This document shows, piece after piece, positions 34,796 to 43,159 of a DNA stretch of 64,000 bases. Numbering within the stretch: position 1 is the stretch's first letter; each line of letters opens with the position of its first letter. Position numbers and translations under genes: made by a program. Below the pieces are notes generated by a model. The model saw only the letters and a list, made by a program, of their open reading frames with translations, was not told the DNA's origin and did no database searches. This stretch comes from Halostella litorea. GTDB taxonomy: Archaea > Halobacteriota > Halobacteria > Halobacteriales > Natronoarchaeaceae. The DNA lies in contig NZ_SJER01000007.1 in NCBI RefSeq assembly GCF_004785955.1, positions 1 through 64,000 of the forward strand, in the 5' to 3' direction.

Positions 34796-36037
34796 TTACC
34801 CATCAATTTCTGAGAGCGCCTCTGTTGCAACGTCACCGAGTTCTCCGGCCTCGATGTGCGAATATCGCTCCCGAACCATCTCCTCTGAGTTATCGAGATA
34901 CCGGGCCGCCACCGTGTACCCGAACGCCCGGACAAGCACCTCTCCCATCCCTCGGCGACCGCCGTGCGGAGCGAGGTAATCGTGTTTTGGGTGGTCTATG
35001 TCGATCTCTGCGGTCTCGGAGAGGCGTTGGAGAATCGACCGTGCGCCGTCCGTCGTGATCGACGGCGGCCGAATGTCCTCATCGAGCGCCAGCAGGAGGT
35101 CGCGAGCGTACTCATCACGCCCCTCAACAATTGCCTCTGGGCGTTCCCCTCGGTCGGCTAACTCTTCCCGGACGAGCTCCGCGAGCGTCCGTTGATCGAA
35201 CGTCGGAAACACCGGCCATCGATCCGTGGGTGGGTCCATCAGCTGGCGGTAGCTCCGGAGCGGCGAGATCACCGGGTCGGGAAGACTGGCGGCGTCCCAC
35301 TGCTGTTTCTTCCGGTAGACGTCCATACTCCCGTCGTCGAGGGAGAGGTCCTCCCAGCGAACACCGCGGCGGCGCGGATCGTTTGGGTCTCGGAGTAGTT
35401 CCCCGACGCGAACAGCGGTGTAGGCGAGGACGTACACGAGAGCCCGGTCACGAGCCGTTTTCAGCGCCGCGTAGTGCGCTCGTTGGTTGTCCATGGGGTC
35501 AGTATCCTGCGGGAGTGTCGTGTATGTCTCGACGGCATCGCGAGTCCGTTCGTCGACGTGGCGGGTGAGGGCGTGGCGCTGGTCGGATGTCCAAGCCTGC
35601 TGGTCGCCCGGCTTGCGGCCGTCGTCCTCGGGCAGTGGCGCCATCGCACTCGCCCTCTGCGCGTAGTGGGCCTCGAGATACCCTTCGTTGACACACCACC
35701 CGCACCACGCAGAGATATAGCGGTAATAGGTTTGTACCGTGTTCTGCTTGAGTCCCCGATCTCCACTGAGATGCCGGGCGTACTCCCGGAACACGCGTTC
35801 GTCGAGATCGTCGAAGGTCGGCTTGCGGTCGACGTCGTCGGGGACGATCCCGGTCCAGTCGTCGGCGCCGCGGTCGCCGGCGGCCCACTCAGCGAATCGC
35901 TTGAGCTCCCGTGCAGCATTACGTCGGTAGTTCCCGCCGTTGCCACCGCGGCCCTTCCCCTTGTCCTGGAGGTAGCGCTCGAAGCTGTCGTCGAGCGGCG
36001 TCGAAAGCGCTCGATCAGGCATCCACCGGCCCTCCAC
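34796..36037 (-). CDS. tyrosine recombinase/integrase (XerC/D-like)
   Basis: The protein has 413 residues; ATG 36022 is an alternative start. The N-terminal SAM-like core-binding domain (about 15-135) is followed by a catalytic domain with R210 (YTAVRVGELL), a KK pair near 243, H358-G-G-R361 (LAPHGGRRGMGE) and nucleophile Y392 (RERYSHIEAG). The R-K-H-R-Y set is complete enough for activity. It probably integrates or resolves the replicon. The promoter side contains an unusually palindrome-rich region (36139-36276) that may hold its recombination site. Confidence 0.8.
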   Translation of the reverse strand: MEGRWMPDRALSTPLDDSFERYLQDKGKGRGGNGGNYRRNAARELKRFAEWAAGDRGADDWTGIVPDDVDRKPTFDDLDERVFREYARHLSGDRGLKQNTVQTYYRYISAWCGWCVNEGYLEAHYAQRASAMAPLPEDDGRKPGDQQAWTSDQRHALTRHVDERTRDAVETYTTLPQDTDPMDNQRAHYAALKTARDRALVYVLAYTAVRVGELLRDPNDPRRRGVRWEDLSLDDGSMDVYRKKQQWDAASLPDPVISPLRSYRQLMDPPTDRWPVFPTFDQRTLAELVREELADRGERPEAIVEGRDEYARDLLLALDEDIRPPSITTDGARSILQRLSETAEIDIDHPKHDYLAPHGGRRGMGEVLVRAFGYTVAARYLDNSEEMVRERYSHIEAGELGDVATEALSEIDG

Positions 36038-36138
36038 CGTCCTGCGGACCCGGTCTCGGTGCCTCTACCCTGGGGGAAGCGCCGTTGTGAGGCGTTTGGA
36101 GCATTCGTGCTTCACCGACGGCGTCGGGGTACTTCAAA

Positions 36139-36170
36139 GTGGTCGTGATTACCAGTGTAATCAGGACCAC
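36139..36170. repeat. 32-bp near-perfect palindrome upstream of the recombinase
   Basis: Arms GTGGTC-G-TGATTAC and GTAATCA-G-GACCAC surround a 4-bp centre CAGT; only the G/G pair at 36145/36164 mismatches. It lies about 100 bases upstream of the recombinase start. Arm length and symmetry suit a recombinase or regulator site; a hairpin in RNA or cruciform DNA is also possible. Confidence 0.8.
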
Positions 36171-36337
36171 CGGTGACAGAAGTCTTATAACCATTTTTCC
36201 TATGATAGAAGGGTTCTATCCCCCGAAATTCGGTTTTGGCCAACGTTATAAATCATATACCGCTATATCAAAACCGCGACCGCCGTTCGGACCCGGTTCC
36301 GTGAATAATCGCGAGACTGCAAGCAGATGGCTTGCTA

Positions 36338-36362
36338 CACAATCTGCATTATGTACAATGCG
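36338..36362. repeat. partition-type iteron downstream of the par operon
   Basis: This 25-bp stretch (CACAATCTGCATT, then ATGTACAATGCG) matches 21 of 25 positions of 37929-37953 in the array upstream of parA (CACAATCTACATT, then TTGTACATTACG). A copy on each side of the ParA/partner operon supports a common binding protein. Confidence 0.65.
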
Positions 36363-36403
36363 CACGAAATCTGAATGATGGGGAAAATCACCCAAATCTA
36401 ATA

Positions 36404-36889
36404 TTAGTCGTTCGTAGCTTGCTCGCTCAGCATCTCCACAACTTCCTGAACACGTTCCTCATCGGCTTCGATACCACGCTCCCGGAGGATCTGGAGGGCG
36501 ACCTCATCACCGTGGTCCGCAATTACCCGGAGACACGCATCTTGAAACTCTCTTCCTTCAAATTCGGGAACATCAAACATAGAGCACGCAGCAGTTACCG
36601 ATGATCGCATCCGGGTGACGCCATTCCACGTGTCCTCCCGGACATAGAAGCCGTGCATATCGGTCTTATCAAAGGAGAAGGCCGGTCCACCGGTGGATTC
36701 GTCCACATCCTCCTCATCCTGCTCAGGAATAGACTCAGTCTCCGACTCTGTGTCCTCAGGAATTATCTCTTCATCCGGTTGCGGTTCATCCTGGGTGTCA
36801 GTACGTTCGTCGTCATCCGATTCGGCTCCTTCCTCCGTTTGTTTGAGCTGTTCAGCGACGTCCCCGAAACGGTCGTCCTCATTAGGCAT
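36404..36889 (-). CDS. ParA partner: candidate centromere-binding protein
   Basis: The protein has 161 residues. The N-terminal 70 residues are acidic and disordered (many Asp/Glu); the C-terminal part (about 75-161) is folded and helical (FYVREDTWNGVTRMRSSV, FQDACLRVIADHGDEVALQILRERG). It overlaps the end of parA by eight bases and is co-translated. Size, order and flanking iterons suit a small ParB-like DNA-binding partner, but the sequence is not a classical ParB or a clear ribbon-helix-helix. Confidence 0.5.
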   Translation of the reverse strand: MPNEDDRFGDVAEQLKQTEEGAESDDDERTDTQDEPQPDEEIIPEDTESETESIPEQDEEDVDESTGGPAFSFDKTDMHGFYVREDTWNGVTRMRSSVTAACSMFDVPEFEGREFQDACLRVIADHGDEVALQILRERGIEADEERVQEVVEMLSEQATND

Positions 36890-37754
36890 GGCTGTGTTCC
36901 TCCACGAGGTCCGCTAAGTGGTCGAAATTCGGGATCTGGTCGCAATCTTCGTCGAACTCCGAGACCGGCATTCCTTGCTTGAACGCGCGAGAAATCGCGG
37001 TCCGTTCGCGAATCCCTGGCTTTGGAATACTATCGATGGTGCGTCCCGAATCATCGAGGGCATCGAAGACCTCCGGGTCCACACGAGCGTACTCGGGGAC
37101 GAATGAACCGAACTCCCGGTTGAGATTTTCAACGAGAGTCCGATGCTCGTTGCGTTGTCCCATTGTTTCGCGAATCATATTCGGAGTGACTGCGAGGATA
37201 TCCAACCCGATATTCTGCCGGATTGGGGAGATCTGGCGTTCAATCATCTTATTGAGGCCGTTGATCGAGCCAGCACGCGGGATTAGCGGGATTATGACGC
37301 GCTGGACGGCGATGAGGGCGTTGTCGGAGAGTTTCCCACGGCCGCCTGCGGCATCAATTATCACGTAGTCGTATCCGTTTTGAATGAGTGGATCGACAAC
37401 GTTCCGTCGAAGCTTCACGTCTGCGAACCGTTCGTCCTTCAGCCTCGTCTCGACGTTCTCGAGCTCGTTACTCGACGGGAGTAAGTGAACGCCGAAGTCC
37501 GTCTCGATAAGCAGGTCTTCAGGGTCCTCACCATCGATAAGGGCGTCACCGAGGTTCGCATCTCGGTCGTACGCATCGTCGTATCCCAACTGGGTCGTCA
37601 TATGCCCGTCCTTATCCAGATCCAATAGTACCGTCTCATGGCCACGAGCAGCGAGTCGATCAGCGATGTTGAGCGCGATCGTGGATTTCCCTACCCCTCC
37701 CTTGAGCAACGAGACAGCTGCTCCGGGGAGCCCTTCAAACTCGTCAGCACTCAT
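36882..37754 (-). CDS. parA: ParA-family partition ATPase
   Basis: The protein has 290 residues. The deviant Walker A KGGVGKST (18-25), VLLDLDKDGHMTTQLGYDD as the A'-motif, and YVIIDAAGGRGKLSDNALIA as Walker B identify ParA/MinD-type ATPases of plasmid partition. It lacks the N-terminal helix-turn-helix of type Ia ParA, so regulation must come from its partner. An array of AT-rich repeats lies directly upstream. It would segregate plasmid copies by ATP-driven movement on the nucleoid. Confidence 0.85.
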   Translation of the reverse strand: MSADEFEGLPGAAVSLLKGGVGKSTIALNIADRLAARGHETVLLDLDKDGHMTTQLGYDDAYDRDANLGDALIDGEDPEDLLIETDFGVHLLPSSNELENVETRLKDERFADVKLRRNVVDPLIQNGYDYVIIDAAGGRGKLSDNALIAVQRVIIPLIPRAGSINGLNKMIERQISPIRQNIGLDILAVTPNMIRETMGQRNEHRTLVENLNREFGSFVPEYARVDPEVFDALDDSGRTIDSIPKPGIRERTAISRAFKQGMPVSEFDEDCDQIPNFDHLADLVEEHSHA

Positions 37755-37779
37755 AGCTCAGCACCCCCGTAAGCAGCGG

Positions 37780-38140
37780 ATTTTGTACATTTTGTAGGTA
37801 ATGTACATTGGGTAGATGTTGAAGGTTGCGCGAGTTTTGTCGATAATGTAAGTTTCGTACTGGTCATACGCGGTCAATGAAGCTCGTCCATCTTAATTCT
37901 GTGTCAGACAGATTGCGGACGCCATCCACACAATCTACATTTTGTACATTACGTAGATTGTTGGCACAATCTCAATTGTCAAAGTCACCGTCGACTCTAC
38001 GCAATCTACATAATTTAGATTATCAGCATTTCATACGTATTCATCGCAATCTTTGCCACCCACACGAACCAATTGAAGAAGCCCAATTTGCATTATCTAC
38101 ATTATCCACATTATGCAGATTGGCTATGAGATCTACATTC
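37780..38140. repeat. AT-rich iteron array upstream of parA (candidate centromere/operator)
   Basis: The words TACATT or CTACAT/GTACAT recur at about 37785, 37803, 37936, 37945, 38006, 38097 and 38133, often as CAATCTACAT or inverted ATGTAGATTG-like units. The clearest unit is 37929-37960. Spacing is irregular. It resembles plasmid parS/parC regions bound by a small partner protein that also regulates the operon. Confidence 0.65.
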
Positions 38141-38222
38141 TTCAGTCATTCAATAGGAGAGTCCTGAGTAATAGAACTCAGACAGAACCGTTCTACCCCG
38201 TCCTCTAGTAAGACTTTTAACT

Positions 38223-38242
38223 GTTACCGGATTATTGGTAAC
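38223..38242. promoter_or_regulatory. candidate operator GTTACC-GGATTATT-GGTAAC
   Basis: This perfect 6-bp inverted repeat with an 8-bp centre lies seven bases upstream of the winged-helix gene's ATG. A TTTTAA box is just upstream at about 38214-38219. This suits autoregulation by the winged-helix protein. Confidence 0.5.
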
Positions 38243-38248
38243 TACCAG

Positions 38249-38923
38249 ATGTACGAGGTTCTCGACGACACCGCGGCGCAGGTCATCCTCGCTATCGAGA
38301 GTGGTGACTCCATCCGCCGTGTCGCCCAACACCTCCACACACCGTACGAGACGGTGAGACAGGCCGTCAACCGACTCGAAGACGCAGGTTACGTCCGCTA
38401 TGACGACGGCCTCTCAGTCGTCGACGAGCGCGTGAGGGACGCAGCACGAGAGCTCGTCGCTGCCAGTGCCGGCGTCAGTCCACCATCCATCGAGGAGGCC
38501 TACGTCATCCCGCAGTTCGGTGACTGGCCGTTCGCATTCACACGGATCGACGCCGTCTACGTGTGGACCCAGGGCGGCTATCAGGTCGGTCGCGAGCCCA
38601 ACGACTATCCACTGTTTCTGGCCGTCCGTGAGGAGGACGTCGACGCTTGGGAGGCGTTTTTCGAGTCGTTCGACCTCCCGACCGCATTCGAACGACAGCC
38701 CCGTCACGAGCTGGACGGAGCGCTACAGATCGTCATCGAGCCAGGGCCGTCCCTCGACATCGAGCACGTCGAGGGCTACCCGGTGATACCGAGAGCAGAG
38801 ACAATCGAGTATATGCGTGAGAACTACGCCCAGTTCCAGTCGGCGCTCGCGATGCTCGACCGGATGTACGAGGACCTCGACCTCGGCGTCACGTATCGAG
38901 AGACCGAACGGGCACAGCCATGA
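38249..38923 (+). CDS. winged-helix regulator of a nucleotidyltransferase pair (AbiEi-like role)
   Basis: The protein has 224 residues. The N-terminal winged helix (about 1-65) includes SIRRVAQHLHTPYETVRQAVNRL and VRYDDGLSVVDERV. A longer C-terminal domain (about 85-224) of mixed alpha/beta character has no clear match. The stop overlaps the start of the nucleotidyltransferase gene (ATGA). Gene order and partner type match type IV toxin-antitoxin systems of the AbiE kind: DNA-binding antitoxin first, nucleotidyltransferase second. Confidence 0.65.
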   Translation: MYEVLDDTAAQVILAIESGDSIRRVAQHLHTPYETVRQAVNRLEDAGYVRYDDGLSVVDERVRDAARELVAASAGVSPPSIEEAYVIPQFGDWPFAFTRIDAVYVWTQGGYQVGREPNDYPLFLAVREEDVDAWEAFFESFDLPTAFERQPRHELDGALQIVIEPGPSLDIEHVEGYPVIPRAETIEYMRENYAQFQSALAMLDRMYEDLDLGVTYRETERAQP

Positions 38924-39615
38924 GCTTCAACAACCGAAGTGACGCGCTCATAGAACTGCTCGAGGAGCTCACCCAAGAGGGCCACGAGTACGTTCTCGTC
39001 GGCGGGTACGCTGTCTCAGCGTTCAATGCTCGCTTCTCCACGGATCTCGATATCGTCGTCGCGCCGGACTCCAAAGCTGACTTCGTCGAATTCCTCGAAC
39101 GTCGGAACTTCGAGGAAACGGACAGCCACGCCAAGGAGTGGTTCTACGATACAGAGGTGATCGAGTACGAAAAGCGGCTCACGCCGCAACAGCCGATCGG
39201 CTTCGACCTCTTGGTGAACGGACTCGGGTGTCGTCAGACCGAGGCACAGTGGTCGTTCGACTACCTGTACGACCACAGCCACCAACAGGAGGTGAGCGGG
39301 GGCACAGTGACGACGACGGCTAGAGTCATCGATGGGGCAGTCCTCGTGGCTGCAAAGCTCCACAGCGGCCGAGAAACGGACCTTCGGGACGTCTTGGCAG
39401 TGGCTGAAGAGATCGACCTCGACGCTGTCACACCCCACCTGCGGCGAGGAGGCGACGATGGGCTCCGGGAGCAACTTGAGCGTGGTCTGGAGATCTTGGA
39501 GAGTGACGAACTCAAACACGGATTTCGGAGTGACTTCGGGGCCTCAGCTGTCTCAGAAGAAACGGTCACCGCTCTCCAAGAGTATCTGTCTGCACAGATT
39601 GACTACCTGAGCTGA
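38920..39615 (+). CDS. nucleotidyltransferase-fold protein (AbiEii/MenT-like candidate toxin)
   Basis: The protein has 231 residues. The nucleotidyltransferase signature is YVLVGGYAVSAF (27-36) with FSTDLDIVVAP (D42-x-D44) providing two metal-binding aspartates; a third acidic strand is IGFDLLVNG. C-terminal helices follow (about 130-231). AbiEii-type enzymes transfer nucleotides to tRNA or protein and inhibit growth. The pair is paralogous in organisation to 56687-58413. The substrate is unknown. Confidence 0.7.
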   Translation: MSFNNRSDALIELLEELTQEGHEYVLVGGYAVSAFNARFSTDLDIVVAPDSKADFVEFLERRNFEETDSHAKEWFYDTEVIEYEKRLTPQQPIGFDLLVNGLGCRQTEAQWSFDYLYDHSHQQEVSGGTVTTTARVIDGAVLVAAKLHSGRETDLRDVLAVAEEIDLDAVTPHLRRGGDDGLREQLERGLEILESDELKHGFRSDFGASAVSEETVTALQEYLSAQIDYLS

Positions 39616-39698
39616 AGCGGTCGGGGCCCCCTTGATCGGAAGTGAAGATAGGGCCTTCAGCGGTGCTTACACTCAGCCAAAAAATTGGAGGGGCGGTA

Positions 39699-40004
39699 TC
39701 AGTCGACCGTCGCTAACACACGGACATCCGTAGCTGAGTGTCGTTCCCGTTCAGTACGAGCACCATGCTCGCGGAGGAACTCCTCAATACGGTCGGCAAG
39801 GGATTCCGCATCTTCCCTATCGACGTGGACGATCAGCGTCGGACGCTCCTCGTCGCTGTTCTCGATCACGAGCGAGACATCCTTGAACTCGTCCGGCTGT
39901 CTATACGCCTCGAACTCATCGGCGACCTGGTTGGCCAGGTCGTCGAGTACCTCAATCGGTTCCTTTGTCATAGATTGAATATCGGCCTTGGAAGGTTGTG
40001 CCAT
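39699..40004 (-). CDS. small acidic hypothetical protein
   Basis: The protein has 101 residues from ATG 40004; ATG 39971 is an alternative. The middle has strand-helix patterning (VSLVIENSDEERPTLIVHVD, then REDAESLADRIEEFLREHG), suggesting a small alpha/beta fold. No family is recognised. It lies between the nucleotidyltransferase pair and the TRAM protein. Confidence 0.45.
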   Translation of the reverse strand: MAQPSKADIQSMTKEPIEVLDDLANQVADEFEAYRQPDEFKDVSLVIENSDEERPTLIVHVDREDAESLADRIEEFLREHGARTERERHSATDVRVLATVD

Positions 40005-40128
40005 CGCGAACGCGTGAAGAAAACGTGACGTGACTTTCAGAACCACCTCCATCAGACAAACGCGAACGGAGCCTTCTCACACCGATGGTTTACCGAGAAG
40101 AAGACCGATTCACAGAAGGGGCAATGGG

Positions 40129-40563
40129 TTAGAGTGCTCGCGGATCGCTATCGGCGATGCTCGCAAACGCGACGTTCTCCTGAACTTGTTCGATTTCGAC
40201 TGTTGGCTCGTCGCCGGGTTGAGCGCCGGGAACGATCACGACGTACCCCCGTTCGACTTTCGCAATACCGTCTCCCTGATCGCCGACAGTTTCGATTGTT
40301 ACGTCGCGCACTTCGCCCTCATCCACGGGCGGTTCCGAGGAGGATTGGTTCATAATCTCCCGGGAAGGAGGCTGTTGTGACTCCGGTTCCATCGACGACG
40401 CTGTCGAGACTTGGGACTCTAGAATGGCCACTCGATACGTTTCGTTTGCTGACAAAGCCTCATGATCGACTTCACTCGAGGGGACTTCTACTACGTACCT
40501 TCCATCCTCTTCTTCGATCGGAGCACTAAACAGGGAACAAAGGGAGCTGGGGATCTCGACCAT
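40129..40563 (-). CDS. TRAM-domain protein
   Basis: The protein has 144 residues. The C-terminal part (about 85-140), with VRDVTIETVGDQGDGIAKVE, YVVIVPGAQPGD and VEIEQVQENVAFA, is a TRAM domain, a small beta-barrel that binds RNA and often acts as an RNA chaperone in archaea. The N-terminal half is a short beta segment with a Ser/Gln-rich linker. GC is lower than in the backbone, like the cassette to its right. Confidence 0.8.
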   Translation of the reverse strand: MVEIPSSLCSLFSAPIEEEDGRYVVEVPSSEVDHEALSANETYRVAILESQVSTASSMEPESQQPPSREIMNQSSSEPPVDEGEVRDVTIETVGDQGDGIAKVERGYVVIVPGAQPGDEPTVEIEQVQENVAFASIADSDPRAL

Positions 40564-40639
40564 TTCTAGTTAGATGAGCTCCCACGGTAATAATTAGCTT
40601 CTGTGATGACCACCGCCTCCTAGTCGAGATTGGGAGACA

Positions 40640-41101
40640 TTAGGGAAGTAAATCGGTGAGAGCGGTCTCCTCGACCTGCTCACCATCAGTAATGTGGATA
40701 ATCACTTCGTCTTCAGACGAATAATCTTTGAGAACCTGAAGACAGCGTCCACAAGGGGATGACATCTCTTCATCCGCGACTGCCACACCTACAATTGGTT
40801 GCTTAGTGCTGTCAAACCCTTTCCAGACTGCAAGTTCGAGAGGATGTACATCATGAGACATCCCTTTCGTTAATCGAGTTCCAGCCCAGACAGAGCCATC
40901 CTCAGTTCGGACTGCTACCCCAACATCTGATTCATCTTTGGCCTCAAACGCTTTTTCCCGCAGAGACTCCCAGCGTGTTTCTTCATCTTGATCATCCCCA
41001 CTTGAAGGAATACCGAGCTGATCAGGGGTTAGTCGTCGTATTTTAGTCGGTGTACGGTGGGTGTTTCTGATTCCCAGCTGTGTTTGGGTGTGCTCAGTCA
41101 T
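40640..41101 (-). CDS. cytidine-deaminase-like protein in a defence-like cassette
   Basis: The protein has 153 residues from ATG 41101. The C-terminal zinc motif SPCGRCLQVL is typical of cytidine deaminases (P-C-x2-C). The expected (H/C)-x-E motif appears as VHPLELAVWK, with His and Glu separated by two residues instead of one, so catalysis is uncertain. GVAVRTEDGSVWAGTRL supplies the first strands of the fold. It is the last gene of the cassette and overlaps the upstream stop by eight bases. Nucleotide depletion or base editing during infection would be a plausible role. Confidence 0.65.
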   Translation of the reverse strand: MTEHTQTQLGIRNTHRTPTKIRRLTPDQLGIPSSGDDQDEETRWESLREKAFEAKDESDVGVAVRTEDGSVWAGTRLTKGMSHDVHPLELAVWKGFDSTKQPIVGVAVADEEMSSPCGRCLQVLKDYSSEDEVIIHITDGEQVEETALTDLLP

Positions 41102-41702
41102 AGGTGACAAATGACTCCTCCGTTATTTCTGAATCACTAGTTCTGTACAAGTGGGAGAAAGCTTCTCCGCCAAATTCGTAGCCAAATTCTTCAATGAATG
41201 TCTCAACAAGAGTATAAGCAGAAGGATCGTCCACCTCAAATCCATAGTCGCGGAACAGATACGCAGACAAAGATTCTGCGGGGATTTGGTTGTCATCACA
41301 AAGATGGTGTCGGGCAAGCTGCCAATGACGATCTTCAATTCCCCATTTCGAATTATGTCCTCCTTCCTCAACTTCGGCGATTTGCATAAGTGGGGCAGTT
41401 GATCGAAGGGAGGAAGGAGCATATGTACCGGCGACGTTCTTATTATACCAGAGAGAACTCAGCGACGGGTTTGTTGATTGATTAAAGGGGACAAAATAGG
41501 GCTTGTCTGAATCATCCTCCCCGACACGGAGGTAATCGTCGAAAAATTCGTTATAGGGAAAGGAGAGTCCAGTGTTCCGATTATCGAGCCCAGATTGTTG
41601 CTGGAGACAAAGATATCCAGGAAACATCCGGTGGATAGGGGCATCGATTAACCGGTGGAGACAATCTCGTACGACTTCAGGTTTCAGGACGTATCTCGTC
41701 AT
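41094..41702 (-). CDS. unknown protein coupled to a DNA methyltransferase
   Basis: These 202 residues are not recognised. It begins MTRYVLKPEVVRDCLHRLID, has an aromatic-rich middle (GLSFPYNEFFDDYLRV, LSSLWYNKNVAGTYAPSS) and a helical end. The start overlaps the methyltransferase stop (ATGA), so it is translated with it. A role as specificity, nuclease or effector partner is possible, but no catalytic motif stands out. It belongs to the lower-GC cassette. Confidence 0.5.
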   Translation of the reverse strand: MTRYVLKPEVVRDCLHRLIDAPIHRMFPGYLCLQQQSGLDNRNTGLSFPYNEFFDDYLRVGEDDSDKPYFVPFNQSTNPSLSSLWYNKNVAGTYAPSSLRSTAPLMQIAEVEEGGHNSKWGIEDRHWQLARHHLCDDNQIPAESLSAYLFRDYGFEVDDPSAYTLVETFIEEFGYEFGGEAFSHLYRTSDSEITEESFVTYD

Positions 41703-43063
41703 TTGTATGTGGACAGTGCTTGGTCCTGTTGGAAGTTGGAAGTATCTAAGTCTGTCCCAAACCCATTATATCCAAGACTGTTCGCAACTTGGATGGTGGT
41801 TCCAGAGCCAGCAAACGGGTCAAAGACAGTTCCCCTAGTCCAATCAGGATCCTCACACTCACAGCTCGTCCACCCGACAGTAGTCCACTCAGGGAAAGTG
41901 AATTCACGGAAATAACCACCTAGAATTTCTTTTGCCTTCTTAGCACGACGCTGAACATCTTCATCGTTTGCTCCTGCACCAACTTGGAATTCCTCTGCTT
42001 TCCCCACGTCAGAAATCCCGACGGCCTGAATGGCTCGAATATGGTCCTCTGTCAATTCGTCGTGGTTATGGTAAATTTCCAATGCCCGCTCTGCCTGCGG
42101 ACGATCCGTATTGAGCTCTGTTAATCCTCGCTTCGTATCCCGACGTCGAGGCTCATTACACTCGGAACAGATTGAAGGGGGACATGCAAGCGTGATTGCC
42201 CTCCGCACTAGGTCGCGTGGGAAAGGAGCAAGGTGATCTCCAGTATTCCGATCATGAGAGATGCGCCATACGTCTCCCGGGTTCGATCCATTTCCGTATA
42301 ACTCTGAGTAGCCGTGCAAGTCGTAGAAATAATTATCTTTGTCTTGAACTAGATGGAATATTGGCTCATGCCGTGGAACAAGCCGGTCTTGGGCTGAAGA
42401 CGGGATTCCATTATCCTTAGCCCACTGAATTTCGTTCCGGATAGTCCATCCCGCCTCTTGAGCAGCTCTTGCAAACCGACCAGGGATTCCCTGAAGGCTT
42501 TTATTATGGTATGTGTCCCCGATGTTAAGGAACACAGACCCAGTAGGCCGAAGAAACACTTTCCAGTGCTCTAGTGCATCGATCAGGTTCTCGATATAGG
42601 TATCCGGATCAGGCTCCTGTCCCAGCTGGTCTTCGGTCCCATAGTCCCTCTTTTGCCAATAAGGGGGAGAAGTGACGATGAGATCTACTGAATTCTTACT
42701 GAGATCGATCGCATTCTCTTGGTTTTCACTGCCACCGTCTTTGGGATGGATTTTCGCTGCGTCGGCCTCAACGACATTCCACCAAGGCTCAGTATCAGCG
42801 GGGAATTCGCCTTGTCCTTCTTTCAGTTTCTCCAAGTCAGGAGCAGGGTGATCAAAGTACTCCTCTAGGTCACCGACTAGATTGACCGCAGCTTTCGGGT
42901 TGTCAAGGAGGTAATCATATAGGTCATCAATATTACGAGCCTCCCCGACTTCGTCCACGAAGTCCGTAAGAGAGGTAGAATTGTTTTGATGACTGATGTG
43001 CTGAGCTATAATTTCTATGACACCTCGAACTTCCTCATCAACCTCAGATAGATTCTCATCCAT
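41699..43063 (-). CDS. DNA methyltransferase, beta class (probably N4-cytosine)
   Basis: The protein has 454 residues. The catalytic motif IV is VTSPPYW (130-136), typical of N4-cytosine enzymes, and precedes the SAM-binding motif FDPFAGSGTT (about 414-423) near the C terminus; this order defines the beta class. A Cys cluster (CPPSICSECNEPRR) lies in the middle and an ECED segment near 403. It would mark host DNA for the cassette. The 100 N-terminal residues are helical and unlike standard enzymes. The gap to the upstream gene is 96 bases. Confidence 0.85.
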   Translation of the reverse strand: MDENLSEVDEEVRGVIEIIAQHISHQNNSTSLTDFVDEVGEARNIDDLYDYLLDNPKAAVNLVGDLEEYFDHPAPDLEKLKEGQGEFPADTEPWWNVVEADAAKIHPKDGGSENQENAIDLSKNSVDLIVTSPPYWQKRDYGTEDQLGQEPDPDTYIENLIDALEHWKVFLRPTGSVFLNIGDTYHNKSLQGIPGRFARAAQEAGWTIRNEIQWAKDNGIPSSAQDRLVPRHEPIFHLVQDKDNYFYDLHGYSELYGNGSNPGDVWRISHDRNTGDHLAPFPRDLVRRAITLACPPSICSECNEPRRRDTKRGLTELNTDRPQAERALEIYHNHDELTEDHIRAIQAVGISDVGKAEEFQVGAGANDEDVQRRAKKAKEILGGYFREFTFPEWTTVGWTSCECEDPDWTRGTVFDPFAGSGTTIQVANSLGYNGFGTDLDTSNFQQDQALSTYK

Positions 43064-43159
43064 GAATCAGATCCCTCCGACAGAGTGGGGGTTGCATCGT
43101 TGTTACGCTTGTTTCTCGGGGTACTACTAGTGGACTTCGCAATAATATTCGACGACGAC

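Larger units (their letters stand above)
36038..36403. other. palindrome-dense intergenic region
   Basis: These 366 bases have no gene. They hold a 32-bp near-perfect palindrome (36139-36170), GATAGAA-GGG-TTCTATC (36204-36220), CCGAA-A-TTCGG (36222-36232), a CGGTTTTG/CAAAACCG pair (36231-36238 and 36269-36276) around an AT-rich core, and one partition-type iteron (36338-36362). Confidence 0.6.

Noticed and set aside
37780-38140. Possible CRISPR array
   Set aside because: Repeats are short, irregularly spaced and in both orientations; no spacer-repeat periodicity and no cas genes.
37877-38167. 96-codon plus-strand frame through the iteron array upstream of parA
   Set aside because: Its composition simply follows the repeats; no ribosome-binding site, no family resemblance.
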